Source: an uncultured Merdimonas sp.
GTDB lineage: Bacteria > Bacillota > Clostridia > Lachnospirales > Lachnospiraceae
Assembly (NCBI GenBank): GCA_944375745.1
Contig: CALWAV010000055.1
Span: 1-40,165 of the forward strand
DNA: 40,165 nt
Reading direction: 5' to 3'
Shown: one piece after another, positions 25,430-33,404 of the stretch
How positions within the stretch are numbered: the stretch's first letter is position 1
Layout of the letters: each line of letters opens with the position of its first letter
The notes under the pieces: generated by a model
Seen by the model: the letters and a program-made list of their open reading frames with translations, nothing else
Database searches by the model: none
Told to the model about the DNA's origin: nothing
Translations under genes and position numbers: made by a program

Positions 25430-25445
25430 CATAATATTCATTATG
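25430..25445 (+). repeat. Left inverted repeat of the invertible segment
   Basis: CATAATATTCATTATG, 16 bp. It is itself near-palindromic (CATAAT/ATTATG arms) with an asymmetric 4-bp centre ATTC, like a tyrosine-recombinase core site. The exact reverse complement is at 25722-25737. It is not followed by a T-tract in either direction, so it is not a terminator here. Confidence 0.75.
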
Positions 25446-25721
25446 TCTGCGGCCGGCGGAAGATCCGGTTTTTCTCCGTGGTATCCGGCAGATTTGGACC
25501 GGTATTCGATGTCCGTCAGGCATTTCAGACGCATAAAAATACACCCACGCTCTTTATTTTCATAAAAAAGAGCATACGGGTGCCTTTGTGCTGTCCGCAA
25601 TTTCATTTTTGACCTTATTTCAGGAATTATTTGTATCAAACACCTCTTGCATTGACAGAAGTCTCGTGCTGGAATACGTATGTATAGGATGAAATTGTCT
25701 GAGATGAACGGACCTGCGCTG
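25446..25721. other. Putative 276-bp invertible promoter segment
   Basis: Bounded by perfect 16-bp inverted repeats and adjacent to a tyrosine recombinase gene. Near its right end, on the plus strand, is a consensus -35 TTGACA (25652-25657); the matching -10 is weak (TACGTA after 17 bp; TATAGG further on). It points away from the pilus operon. It also carries a leftward terminator. Inversion would bring the promoter to about 90-100 bp upstream of the pilus operon's first gene and turn the terminator round. Orientation here: OFF. Confidence 0.7.
25532..25582 (-). terminator. Leftward terminator inside the invertible segment
   Basis: Stem CACCC/GGGTG plus GCTCTTT (25549-25555)/AAAGAGC (25567-25573) with an 11-nt loop; reading leftward it is followed by TATTTTTATG. 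In the present orientation it would stop recombinase read-through from entering the pilus operon. Confidence 0.65.
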
Positions 25722-25749
25722 CATAATGAATATTATGCGGTGTTTTTTT
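25718..25749 (+). terminator. Right inverted repeat doubling as a rightward terminator
   Basis: The inverted-repeat copy CATAATGAATATTATG (25722-25737) extends to an 11-bp hairpin with two G-T pairs, and is followed on the plus strand by GGTG and seven T. A transcript leaving the segment rightward (OFF state) would end here, before running antisense into the recombinase gene. Confidence 0.65.
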
Positions 25750-25771
25750 ATGCCTTTTTATCCCTGTTCTG

Positions 25772-26599
25772 CTATATGATCAGCCCCAGCCGTTCCAGCT
25801 GCCGGCGGTGTTCCAGGCCGGTGGTCATAATATAGATTCTCGTGGTATTAATGCTGCTGTGTCCCAGCACGTCCGCCAGCTTCGCGATATCTTTTTCTAT
25901 GGAATAAAAGGCTCTCGCGAACAGCTTGCGCAGGTTGTGGGGAAAGACCTTGCGGGCCGAGACTTTCGCCGCGCCGCAGAGCCTCTTCATCCGTCCCCAG
26001 ATACAGCTCCGGCTTAAGGGCTTTCCGTCTTTTCCGATAAAAATGCTTCCGTTTTGTATTCTGTTTTTTCCTGCATGGTCCAGCAGCATTTTTCTCAGTT
26101 TACCGGGCATGAGTATGGTGCGGATCTTTCCCTTGCAGCGGATCTCGATCTGGCCCGCCCGAACTGCCTCCACAGTAAAATATCGGAGCTCCGATACCCG
26201 GATACCGGTGCCGCAGATGGTCTCCATCACAAGGCGCAGCTGGGGCCTGTCCCCCGCGGCGCCCAGAAGCCGCAGATATTCCGCCCTGGTCAGCTCCTCT
26301 TCCTCCGGACAGTAGGTCCGGCGCTGGGTCTTCAGATTTCTCACCCTGCAGTCCTCCCAGCCCAGAAACTTGAAAAGGCTGTTCAGGCTGGCCAGCATGG
26401 AATTGATGGAACGTGCTGCATACTCTCTGTTCAGCAGTTCCTGCTTCCAGTCCCGGACCAGTTCCTTGGCGACAGCCTGTCCTGCCGCGAAAGCACAGAA
26501 TGTCCGCACATCCCGGAGATATTTTTCTATGGTAGCTTCACTTTTCTCCTCCTGCAGCAGATAGCTGCGAAATTCTTCCGTGAGCAGACCACTCTCCAT
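25772..26599 (-). CDS. Tyrosine recombinase, probable DNA invertase
   Basis: A 275-aa XerC/D-like integrase: N-terminal SAM-like core-binding domain (5-95), catalytic domain from about 100. The full catalytic set is present: Arg134 (TGIRVSEL), Lys156 or 158 (CKGKIR), His221 and Arg224 (HNLR), His247 (LGHSS) and Tyr256 (TRIY). It is too short and isolated to be a phage integrase with arm-binding domain. The gene ends 34 bp from the right inverted repeat, so it is most likely the enzyme that flips the 276-bp segment. A possible promoter is -35 TTGGTA (26637-26632), 17 bp, -10 TAGTAT (26614-26609), divergent from murC. Confidence 0.87.
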   Translation of the reverse strand: MESGLLTEEFRSYLLQEEKSEATIEKYLRDVRTFCAFAAGQAVAKELVRDWKQELLNREYAARSINSMLASLNSLFKFLGWEDCRVRNLKTQRRTYCPEEEELTRAEYLRLLGAAGDRPQLRLVMETICGTGIRVSELRYFTVEAVRAGQIEIRCKGKIRTILMPGKLRKMLLDHAGKNRIQNGSIFIGKDGKPLSRSCIWGRMKRLCGAAKVSARKVFPHNLRKLFARAFYSIEKDIAKLADVLGHSSINTTRIYIMTTGLEHRRQLERLGLII

Positions 26600-26693
26600 G
26601 GCCTTTTCATACTATATAAGACAGAAAATCGTACCAAAAAGGGCACCGGTGGCTCCTGATGCTTATGAACCCCGGTCCCCTGCAAACTGAGAC

Positions 26694-26723
26694 TTGTCTC
26701 TTTTCATATATTAATGCTATACT
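26694..26723 (+). promoter_or_regulatory. Promoter upstream of murC
   Basis: -35 TTGTCT (26694-26699), 18-bp spacer, extended -10 TGC-TATACT (26718-26723). It would give a leader of about 70 nt before ATG 26800. Confidence 0.6.
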
Positions 26724-26799
26724 GAATATGCCTGCCGCAGATGGGACACCCTTTCTTATATGGCAGCGTAAAATAACGACGAACAGGAAGTGTAAATCT

Positions 26800-28179
26800 A
26801 TGTATCAGCTTCATTTTCATACTCCCATTCCCATTCATTTCATCGGCATCGGCGGCATCAGCATGAGCGGTCTTGCGGAGATCCTTCTGAAAGAAAGCTT
26901 TCCGGTGTCAGGCTCTGACAGCCACGCCTCTGCTCTCACCGATCATCTGGCTTCCCTGGGGGCACAGATTTTCATCGGGCAGAAGGCTTCCAATATCCCG
27001 GAGGACTGCCAGCTGGTTGTCTACACAGCCGCCATCCATCCGGACAATCCCGAATACGCTGCCGCAAAGCAGCGGGGCATCCCCATGCTTTCCCGGGCAG
27101 AGCTCCTGGGACAGCTGATGCGCAATTACAAGACCTCGGTGGCAGTGGCCGGAACCCATGGAAAGACTACCACTACTTCCATGATCGCTTCCATCCTTCT
27201 GGCTGAGGACGCGGATCCCACCATCTCCGTGGGAGGCATTCTTCCCTCCATCGGCGGAAATATCCGGGTAGGCGGCCCAAACGTGTTTCTGACCGAAGCC
27301 TGCGAATACACCAACAGTTTTCTCCATTTCTTCCCCACCATCGGGATCATATTAAATATAGAAGAAGACCATATGGATTTCTTCAAGGACCTGAATGATA
27401 TCCGCCGCTCTTTCCGGCGTTTTGCGGAGCTTCTGCCCACCCAGGGGCTTCTGATTATAAACAGTGATATTGCTGATTATGAGGAAATCACAGAGGGCCT
27501 TTCCTGCCGGGTGGTGACCTTCGGTTCTGACTCCGGGGCGGACTACCGGGCGGATGAGATTACCTATGATGAATTCGGCCATCCTTCCTTCCGTCTCCTG
27601 AGAAAGGACGGCAGCAGCGCCCGTTTCAGCCTGAAGGTGCCCGGAGAACACAATGTGCTCAATGCCCTGGCCTCCATCGCCCTGGCGGACGCTCTGCAGA
27701 TTCCTGAAAAGACCACGGAGCAGGGTCTGCTTTCCTTTACCGGCACGGACCGCCGTTTCCAGTACAAAGGACAGGTAAATGGCTTCACCATTATTGACGA
27801 CTATGCCCATCATCCCACGGAAATCCGGGCTACCCTCCATGCGGCCGCCCATTATCCCCACCGGGAGATCTGGTGCGTCTTCCAGCCCCACACCTATTCC
27901 CGGACCAAGGCCTTTCTGAAAGAATTCGCCCAGGCTCTCTCCCTGGCAGACCATGTGGTGCTGGCTGATATTTACGCGGCCCGGGAGACAGACACCTTAG
28001 GAGTAAGCTCCCGGGATCTGGAAGCAGAGCTGAAGTTTCTGGGCACGGATGTGTATTATTTCCCCTCTTTTGAGGAAATCGAAGAATTTCTTCTGAAAAA
28101 ATGTATGCACGGTGACCTGTGTATAACTATGGGCGCCGGAGACGTGATAAATATAGGGGAAAACCTCTTAAAACGATAG
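26800..28179 (+). CDS. murC: UDP-N-acetylmuramate-L-alanine ligase
   Basis: A 459-aa Mur ligase starting at ATG 26800 (AGGAAG 9 nt upstream; the upstream in-frame extension is not supported). N-terminal Rossmann GIGGISMSG binds the UDP-substrate, AGTHGKTTTTSM near residue 118 is the ATP loop, then EACEYTNSF and the C-terminal domain DDYAHHPTE. It adds L-alanine to UDP-MurNAc, the first peptide step of peptidoglycan synthesis. It opens the rightward block murC, dnaD-like, dnaC-like, prs-like. Confidence 0.95.
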   Translation: MYQLHFHTPIPIHFIGIGGISMSGLAEILLKESFPVSGSDSHASALTDHLASLGAQIFIGQKASNIPEDCQLVVYTAAIHPDNPEYAAAKQRGIPMLSRAELLGQLMRNYKTSVAVAGTHGKTTTTSMIASILLAEDADPTISVGGILPSIGGNIRVGGPNVFLTEACEYTNSFLHFFPTIGIILNIEEDHMDFFKDLNDIRRSFRRFAELLPTQGLLIINSDIADYEEITEGLSCRVVTFGSDSGADYRADEITYDEFGHPSFRLLRKDGSSARFSLKVPGEHNVLNALASIALADALQIPEKTTEQGLLSFTGTDRRFQYKGQVNGFTIIDDYAHHPTEIRATLHAAAHYPHREIWCVFQPHTYSRTKAFLKEFAQALSLADHVVLADIYAARETDTLGVSSRDLEAELKFLGTDVYYFPSFEEIEEFLLKKCMHGDLCITMGAGDVINIGENLLKR

Positions 28180-28400
28180 TTATCCACATTATCCACATGC
28201 TTATACACCTTTTTGACGGAAAAAGCATGTGGATTTTTCTGTGGACAACCCGTTGACATAAATATTCCGCTGTTTTTTCTTCTCACTTCTCCCTTTTCCC
28301 TCTTTTTCCCCTGTTTTGGGTCCTGACGCCCTTTCTTTTCCGGTTGCGGATAATATTTCTCCACAAAGTTATCCACATTATCCACATTTTTTTATCCCCA
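28180..28400. promoter_or_regulatory. DnaA-box cluster
   Basis: Four perfect DnaA boxes TTATCCACA occur as two tandem pairs (28180-28188 with 28189-28197; 28369-28377 with 28378-28386). Near-matches are TTATACACC (28201-28209), TTGTCCACA on the minus strand (28248-28240), TTCTCCACA (28357-28365) and TTATCCCCA (28392-28400). A pyrimidine-rich stretch separates the two groups. The cluster lies directly upstream of two replication-initiation genes. Confidence 0.75.
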
Positions 28401-28472
28401 GAGCGGCAGTTTTCCACTTTCCACGGCAGAGGAAGATTCAGCAAAAAGCCTGTTTTTTTTTTCAAAAATCTA

Positions 28473-28481
28473 TGCTACAAT
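28473..28481 (+). promoter_or_regulatory. Extended -10 element of the dnaD/dnaC operon
   Basis: TGC-TACAAT (28473-28481) with a T-rich upstream stretch and no clear -35. It lies about 25 bp before the dnaD-like start and 90 bp after the second DnaA-box pair. Confidence 0.5.
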
Positions 28482-28506
28482 ACAGGTACTTGGAGAGGTG
28501 TTGTAT

Positions 28507-29619
28507 ATGAGCGGTTTTATTCTGCACAAAGACAAGGACAGCGGCTGCACGCTTGTCCCGGATTTTTTTCTGGACAATTACATGCCCGGCGCAAACGGAG
28601 AATATGTGAAAATATATCTCTATCTTCTGCGCTGCCTGAAATCTGACACTCAGGAACTGTCCATTCCTCTCATCGCAGACAAGTTTGACCACACGGAAAG
28701 TGATGTCTGCCGCGCGCTGAAATATTGGGAAAAAATGAAGCTTCTGAAGCTGGAATATGATGATTCGAAGCAGCTCACCGGCGTCCGCCTGCTGGAGGAA
28801 ACCGGGACTCCTTCAGGGTCCTCTTCCGAACCGGCTGTGAAGGAAGCCGCCCGGCCGGCAGCACCGGCATCCGCGCCGGACAGTTCATCCGTGCCAGATA
28901 TATCGTCCGCTGCGCAGGACGCATCGTCTATGCCGTCCGCGCCTGCGGCGAAGCAGAGCCCTGTGGATCTTCTGTCACCCCAGGAGGCCCAGCAGCTGCT
29001 GTTTATCTGTGAGCAGTATTTGGGAAAGACCTTAAGCTCCAAAGAGGTGGCCCAGATTCTGGATCTGCATGATTCCCTGGGCTTCAGCGCGGAATTGATT
29101 GAATATCTTGTGGAATACTGTGTCTCAGGCGGACACAAAAGCATTCATTACATAGAAGCCGCTGCCCGTGGCTGGCACGAAGCCGGTATCCGGACCGTAT
29201 CCCAGGCCAGGCAGCAGACTACCACCTACAACCGGGCCTATTACAAGATTCTGAAGGCCTTCGGCATCTCCAACCGGAATCCGGTGGATGTGGAAATTAC
29301 CTATATGAATAAATGGCTGAAGACCTACGGTTTCTCTCTGGAGCTGATCACAGAGGCCTGCAGCCGGACCATGGCCGCCATCCATCAGCCCGGTTTTGAG
29401 TACGCGGACAAGATTCTGTCCGGCTGGAAGAAGAACCATGTAATTTCCCTTTCCGATCTGGAAGCCCTGGACCGGAACCGAAAGACCGCATCCGAAGCGC
29501 CGCAGGAAAAGGGACAGGCTTCCTCTTCCCACAGGAATGTTTCCCAGAACCGTTTCCACAATTTCAAGGAACGGGATTATGACTTCGAAAAGCTGCAGAA
29601 GCAGCTTATCAACCAGTAA
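28507..29619 (+). CDS. DnaD-domain replication protein
   Basis: A 370-aa protein; ATG 28507 chosen because GGAGAGG ends 8 nt upstream (a GTG at 28498 overlaps that site). An N-terminal winged-helix domain (about 10-95) resembles DnaD/DnaB initiator domains; an Ala/Ser/Pro-rich linker (about 100-155) follows. Then come one or two DnaD C-terminal-type helical modules (LLFICEQYLGKTLSSKEVAQIL... and YYKILKAFGISNRNPVDVEITYMNKWL...). It should help load the replicative helicase with the DnaC-like protein encoded 15 bp downstream. Confidence 0.88.
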   Translation: MSGFILHKDKDSGCTLVPDFFLDNYMPGANGEYVKIYLYLLRCLKSDTQELSIPLIADKFDHTESDVCRALKYWEKMKLLKLEYDDSKQLTGVRLLEETGTPSGSSSEPAVKEAARPAAPASAPDSSSVPDISSAAQDASSMPSAPAAKQSPVDLLSPQEAQQLLFICEQYLGKTLSSKEVAQILDLHDSLGFSAELIEYLVEYCVSGGHKSIHYIEAAARGWHEAGIRTVSQARQQTTTYNRAYYKILKAFGISNRNPVDVEITYMNKWLKTYGFSLELITEACSRTMAAIHQPGFEYADKILSGWKKNHVISLSDLEALDRNRKTASEAPQEKGQASSSHRNVSQNRFHNFKERDYDFEKLQKQLINQ

Positions 29620-29634
29620 ACAAAGGAGCAGCAC

Positions 29635-30618
29635 ATGCCTTTGATTAACACCCAGTATGATTCTATCATGCGTGAATACGCCCGGCGCCAGACCCGCTCC
29701 CGGCAGGAGCTGGAAGAGCGCCTTGCGCGCATTCACGAACAGATTCCGGAGCTTTCCCCTCTGGAGGAGTCGATCACCGGCTGCCAGGCGGAAAAGGTCC
29801 GGGCTGCCGTCTCCCAGGACCGGGGAAGAATGGCAGAGCTGGAAGAAGAGATCCGGAGACTTTCTGACCGGCGGACCGCTCTTCTTGCAGAACACGGACT
29901 CAGTCTCTCGGATCTGGAGCCTGTATACGGCTGTCCCGACTGCCATGACACCGGCTATATTGACGGACAGAAATGCCACTGCTTTCTTCAGGCCGAGATC
30001 GACCTTCTCTATCACCAGTCCCATCTGAAGGAGGTCCTGGAGAAAGAGAATTTCACTACTTTTTCTTATTCCTGGTATGAGGGAGAAGACCGGGAACTGA
30101 TGCGGCGCAATGTGATGGAGGCCCGCATGTTCATTGAGAATTTTGACAAGAGCTTTCAGAATCTGCTGCTTCTGGGAGCTGTAGGCACAGGAAAGACTTT
30201 TCTTTCCAACTGTATCGCCAAAGAGCTGATGGACAGCTGCCATTCTGTGGTCTATCTGACGGCCTTTCAGCTCTTCGACCTTCTGTCCAAAGCCGCCTTC
30301 GGCACAGGAAAGAACGCGCAGCAGAATTATCAGCAGACTTATCCTTATATTTTTGACTGTGATCTTCTGATTATTGACGATCTGGGGACGGAGCTTCCCA
30401 ATTCCTTTACCGTATCGCAGTTCTTTCTCTGCGTAAACGAACGAATCCTGCGGAAGAAATCCACGCTGATTTCCTCCAATCTGGATATGGAAGCCCTGCG
30501 CAATATTTATTCCGAGCGGACCCTGTCCCGCATTATCAGCTGCTACACCATACGGCAGCTGCCCGGAAACGATATACGAATCAAAAAGAAACTGAAATCC
30601 GGGCACGCCGCCCTTTAG
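29635..30618 (+). CDS. DnaC/DnaI-like helicase loader ATPase
   Basis: A 327-aa protein: an N-terminal coiled-coil (20-95), a zinc-binding cluster CPDCHDTGYIDGQKCHC (about 100-116), then an AAA+ domain with Walker A GAVGTGKT and Walker B LLIIDDLG, sensor SSNLD and an arginine-finger region YSERTLSRI. It loads the DnaB-type helicase at origins or restart sites. The gene follows the dnaD-like gene by 15 bp; GGAGCAGC precedes ATG. Confidence 0.9.
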   Translation: MPLINTQYDSIMREYARRQTRSRQELEERLARIHEQIPELSPLEESITGCQAEKVRAAVSQDRGRMAELEEEIRRLSDRRTALLAEHGLSLSDLEPVYGCPDCHDTGYIDGQKCHCFLQAEIDLLYHQSHLKEVLEKENFTTFSYSWYEGEDRELMRRNVMEARMFIENFDKSFQNLLLLGAVGTGKTFLSNCIAKELMDSCHSVVYLTAFQLFDLLSKAAFGTGKNAQQNYQQTYPYIFDCDLLIIDDLGTELPNSFTVSQFFLCVNERILRKKSTLISSNLDMEALRNIYSERTLSRIISCYTIRQLPGNDIRIKKKLKSGHAAL

Positions 30619-30664
30619 CGCGCCCACGCCAATACCAATTCATAAACCATGGAGGAATACTGTT

Positions 30665-31849
30665 ATGTTACTGCAGCGCAGCCAGCGTGTATTGGAAACT
30701 ATCCCTATCGGTTCTCTCGGACTGATCCCTTTAAAAAGCTGTGAGGAGCTTGGCCGCGAGGTCAACGATTATCTCGTGAAATGGCGCCACAGCAGCGAGC
30801 TGGAACATAAATCCAACATTGCCTTTACCGGCTATGAGCGGGATTCCTATCTGATTCCGGCTCATACCCCCAGATTCGGATCCGGCGAAGCCAAGGGAAC
30901 CATTGATGATTCCGTCCGCGGAAATGACCTGTATCTGATGGTGGATGTGTGCAACTACAGTCTGACCTATAAGCTTTACAATTACACAAACCGCATGTCC
31001 CCCGATGATCATTTCCAGGATCTGAAGCGTGTCATAGCCGCCATCGGAGGCAAAGCCCGCCGCCTGACGGTTATCATGCCCTACCTTTATGAGAGCCGCC
31101 AGCACAAACGCAGCGCCCGGGAATCTCTGGACTGCGCCATGGCCCTGCAGGAGCTGGTCAATATGGGCGTGGAAAATATCATTACCTTTGAGGCCCACGA
31201 TCCCCGGGTTCAGAACGCAATTCCACTGCATGGCTTCGAAACCGTCACGCCGGCCTATCAGCTGATCAAGGGCCTTCTGGAAAACACCAAGGGCCTTCAA
31301 ATCGATAGTAAGCATATGCTGGTCATCAGCCCGGACGAGGGCGGCATGTCCCGTGCCGTATACCTGGCGAACGTTCTCGGCCTCGACATGGGAATGTTCT
31401 ACAAACGGCGTGACTATACCCGCATTATCAACGGCCGCAACCCGATTCTGGCCCATGAGTTCCTGGGCACGGATATCGAAGGAAAAGACATGATCGTAGT
31501 GGACGACATGATTTCCTCCGGTGACAGCATGCTGGAGGTCATCAGCGAGCTGAAGAAGCGCAAAGCCCGGAATATCTATATTTTCAGTACCTTCGGTCTC
31601 TTCACCAACGGTCTTGCGAAGTTTGACAAAGCCTACGAGGAAGGCCTCTTCACCAAGCTCCTGACCACCAATCTGGTCTACCAGACACCGGAGCTTTTGA
31701 GCCGTCCTTACTATATCAGCTGCAATATGAGCAAATATATCGCTCTCCTTGTGGACACACTGAACCACGACGTCTCCATCAGCGATCTGTTGGATCCCTA
31801 TGACAGAATCCAGGCGCTGGTGACCAAATATCGGAATGGAGAGCTGTAG
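30665..31849 (+). CDS. prs: Ribose-phosphate pyrophosphokinase-like protein (divergent)
   Basis: A 394-aa PRPP synthetase-family protein, about 80 aa longer than the classical enzyme. The two phosphoribosyltransferase-like halves are clear (PYLYESRQHKRSARESLD; FEAHDPRVQNAIPL; IVVDDMISSGDSM), but the signature residues differ from classical Prs (RQDRK becomes RQHKR; the PRPP loop DTAGT becomes SSGDS). It may be a true but divergent Prs or a related regulator. It carries GGAGGAA upstream of ATG 30665 and ends in a strong terminator. Confidence 0.75.
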   Translation: MLLQRSQRVLETIPIGSLGLIPLKSCEELGREVNDYLVKWRHSSELEHKSNIAFTGYERDSYLIPAHTPRFGSGEAKGTIDDSVRGNDLYLMVDVCNYSLTYKLYNYTNRMSPDDHFQDLKRVIAAIGGKARRLTVIMPYLYESRQHKRSARESLDCAMALQELVNMGVENIITFEAHDPRVQNAIPLHGFETVTPAYQLIKGLLENTKGLQIDSKHMLVISPDEGGMSRAVYLANVLGLDMGMFYKRRDYTRIINGRNPILAHEFLGTDIEGKDMIVVDDMISSGDSMLEVISELKKRKARNIYIFSTFGLFTNGLAKFDKAYEEGLFTKLLTTNLVYQTPELLSRPYYISCNMSKYIALLVDTLNHDVSISDLLDPYDRIQALVTKYRNGEL

Positions 31850-31898
31850 ACTGCGGATTATAAGATTATAACTGAAAATCCGGTGTGGCCACACACCA

Positions 31899-31940
31899 GA
31901 AAAATGGCGTTCCGGGCTGCCTTCCGGAGCGCCATTTTTC
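31899..31940. terminator. Bidirectional terminator after the prs-like gene
   Basis: Stem GAAAAATGGCG (31899-31909)/CGCCATTTTTC (31930-31940) with inner TCCGG/CCGGA pairs, bordered by A- and T-tracts. Immediately before it a perfect palindrome GTGTGGCCACAC lies at 31883-31894. Confidence 0.9.
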
Positions 31941-32001
31941 TATTTTATTTTGGGAGTGGCCCAAACCCTCGATAAATAAATAGTATTCCACTTATGACTG
32001 C

Positions 32002-32030
32002 TTGATTTTATCCGCTTTTGTGATTACAAT
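32002..32030 (+). promoter_or_regulatory. Promoter of the small HTH gene
   Basis: -35 TTGATT (32002-32007), 17-bp spacer, -10 TACAAT (32025-32030), with TATAAT directly after (32031-32036). Confidence 0.6.
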
Positions 32031-32094
32031 TATAATATTGGTTTTTCTAGACGGCCAAGTGCCGAGCAGACTTTATGAACCAGGAGATACGCTA

Positions 32095-32319
32095 ATGAAA
32101 TATTTATCTGTAACGCAAACCGCTGAAAAATGGGGAATCTCTACCCGGCGAATACAGAGATTGTGCAGCGAAAACCACATTCCCGGTGCTGTAAAAATTG
32201 AGTTAATCGATAATATCAATACCTCTGTTAAAAGAGATTTGCAGTCGGGCGATTTAGCAGCAAGCAAGTCAAAGCCATTTAAGGAGGCACAGCGATGGAT
32301 AAAAACAATAACAGTTTAA
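32095..32319 (+). CDS. Small HTH protein, possibly damaged
   Basis: A 74-aa product from ATG 32095 (AGGAGA 8 nt upstream). Residues 1-38 (MKYLSVTQTAEKWGISTRRIQRLC...IPGAV) match small excisionase-like HTH proteins that bind DNA near Fic, toxin or restriction genes; after 'GAVKI' the expected 'W.IP' continuation is missing and an unrelated Lys/Ser-rich tail follows, possibly a deletion junction. It overlaps the YhcG-like gene by 25 nt. Confidence 0.6.
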   Translation: MKYLSVTQTAEKWGISTRRIQRLCSENHIPGAVKIELIDNINTSVKRDLQSGDLAASKSKPFKEAQRWIKTITV

Positions 32320-33404
32320 CGCCTGACACCTTAACCGGTATGGACGCATTGTGCCGCAATTCCATCGAGCTGATCCAGCACTCTCGGAAAATTGCCGCAA
32401 GGCAGCTCAACCTCGTGCAGCTTATGACCTATTATGCCCTTGGCCGCTGGATTGTAGAAGAACAGCAGTACGGTGAGCACCGCGCCGGTTATGGGAGAAA
32501 AGTTATCAAAACACTTTCGGACAAGCTGAACGCGGAGTTTGGCAAGGGATTCTCGGTAGACACCCTGGAAAACGCGAGAAAATTTTATCTGTGTTATCAG
32601 GATCGGATTTCCGAAACGGTGTTTCGGAAATTCACCGAAGAGAAATCCTAAGCAGTGTTTCGGATTTCTGATGGACAGGTTCCTTTCACGCTGTCTTGGT
32701 CGCATTACCTGCAACTCATGCGTATTAAAAATCCAGATGAACGCAGGTTTTACGAAATTGAAGCCACCAAGTCTGCGTGGAGCCTGCGAACGCTGCAGCG
32801 GCAATACAATTCCAGCCTATATGAGCGTCTGGCACTCAGCCGGAACAAAGATGAAGTTATGCGCCTGGCACAGCAGGGCAATATAATCGAAAAACCAGCA
32901 GACATTATAAAACAGCCCACGGTTCTGGAATTTCTGGGGCTGGAAGAACGGGCAAAATATTCAGAAACGGATTTGGAATCAGCCATTATCGATAAGCTGC
33001 AAAAATTTCTGCTTGAACTGGGCAAAGGGTATTTGTTCGAGGCGCGTCAAAAACGCTTCACCTACGATGAAGAGAATTTCTATGTAGACCTTGTATTCTA
33101 TAACCGGTTGCTACGCTGCTATGTCCTAATTGACCTGAAAATCGACAAATTAACCCATCAGGATTTGGGACAGATGCAGATGTATGTCAATTACTACGAC
33201 CGGTACCAAAAGCTTCCAGACGAAAATCCGACCATTGGAATTTTGCTCTGCAAGGAGAAAAACGATGCTGTTGTTCAGATGACCCTGCCGGAAAATAGCA
33301 ATATTTTCGCATCGGAATACAGTCTTTATCTGCCAGATAAAAAATTGCTGCAAAAGAAGCTGCAAGAATGGATTGAGGAAGAGACGGGAGGCGAAGACAA
33401 ATGA
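32295..33404 (+). pseudogene. yhcG: YhcG/DUF1016 PDDEXK nuclease, split by a stop codon
   Basis: One continuous reading frame interrupted by a single TAA at 32649-32651. Residues 1-118 are the DUF1016 N-terminal domain (SRKIAARQLNLVQLMTYYALGRWIVEEQQ...). After the stop the frame continues (FTLSWSHYLQLMRIKNPDERRFYE..., then the nuclease domain ...DEENFYVDLVFYNRLLRCYVLIDLKIDKLTHQDLGQM) with the D-x(n)-D-x-K core. Joined length (about 369 aa) fits the family, so only the stop breaks it; GTG 32655 might restart the second half. These nucleases accompany restriction systems, and a res fragment follows directly. AAGGAGG precedes ATG. Confidence 0.75.

Noticed and set aside
25256..25639. 127-codon leftward frame across the invertible segment
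   Set aside because: Overlaps the 88-aa gene out of frame, has no domain and no ribosome binding site.
25430..25737. The 16-bp inverted repeats as ordinary terminators
   Set aside because: Only the right copy has a T-tract, and a perfect 16-bp inverted match 276 bp apart beside a recombinase gene is not explained by termination alone.
25772..26599. Prophage or integrative-element integrase
   Set aside because: No phage or conjugation genes, no tRNA attachment site, and the protein lacks an arm-binding extension.
28056..28385. 109-codon leftward frame across the DnaA boxes (repeating Val-Asp-Asn)
   Set aside because: The repeated peptide is just the translation of the tandem boxes; it overlaps murC and has no ribosome binding site or homology.
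28180..28400. Chromosomal replication origin
   Set aside because: No dnaA, dnaN or rpmH genes nearby, no clear unwinding element, and gene direction turns back at 33.6 kb. Kept as a DnaA-box cluster only.
29125..30627. 500-codon leftward frame opposite the dnaD/dnaC genes
   Set aside because: It is the mirror frame of two well-supported genes; its composition has no domain and the opposite-strand genes have ribosome binding sites and clear motifs.
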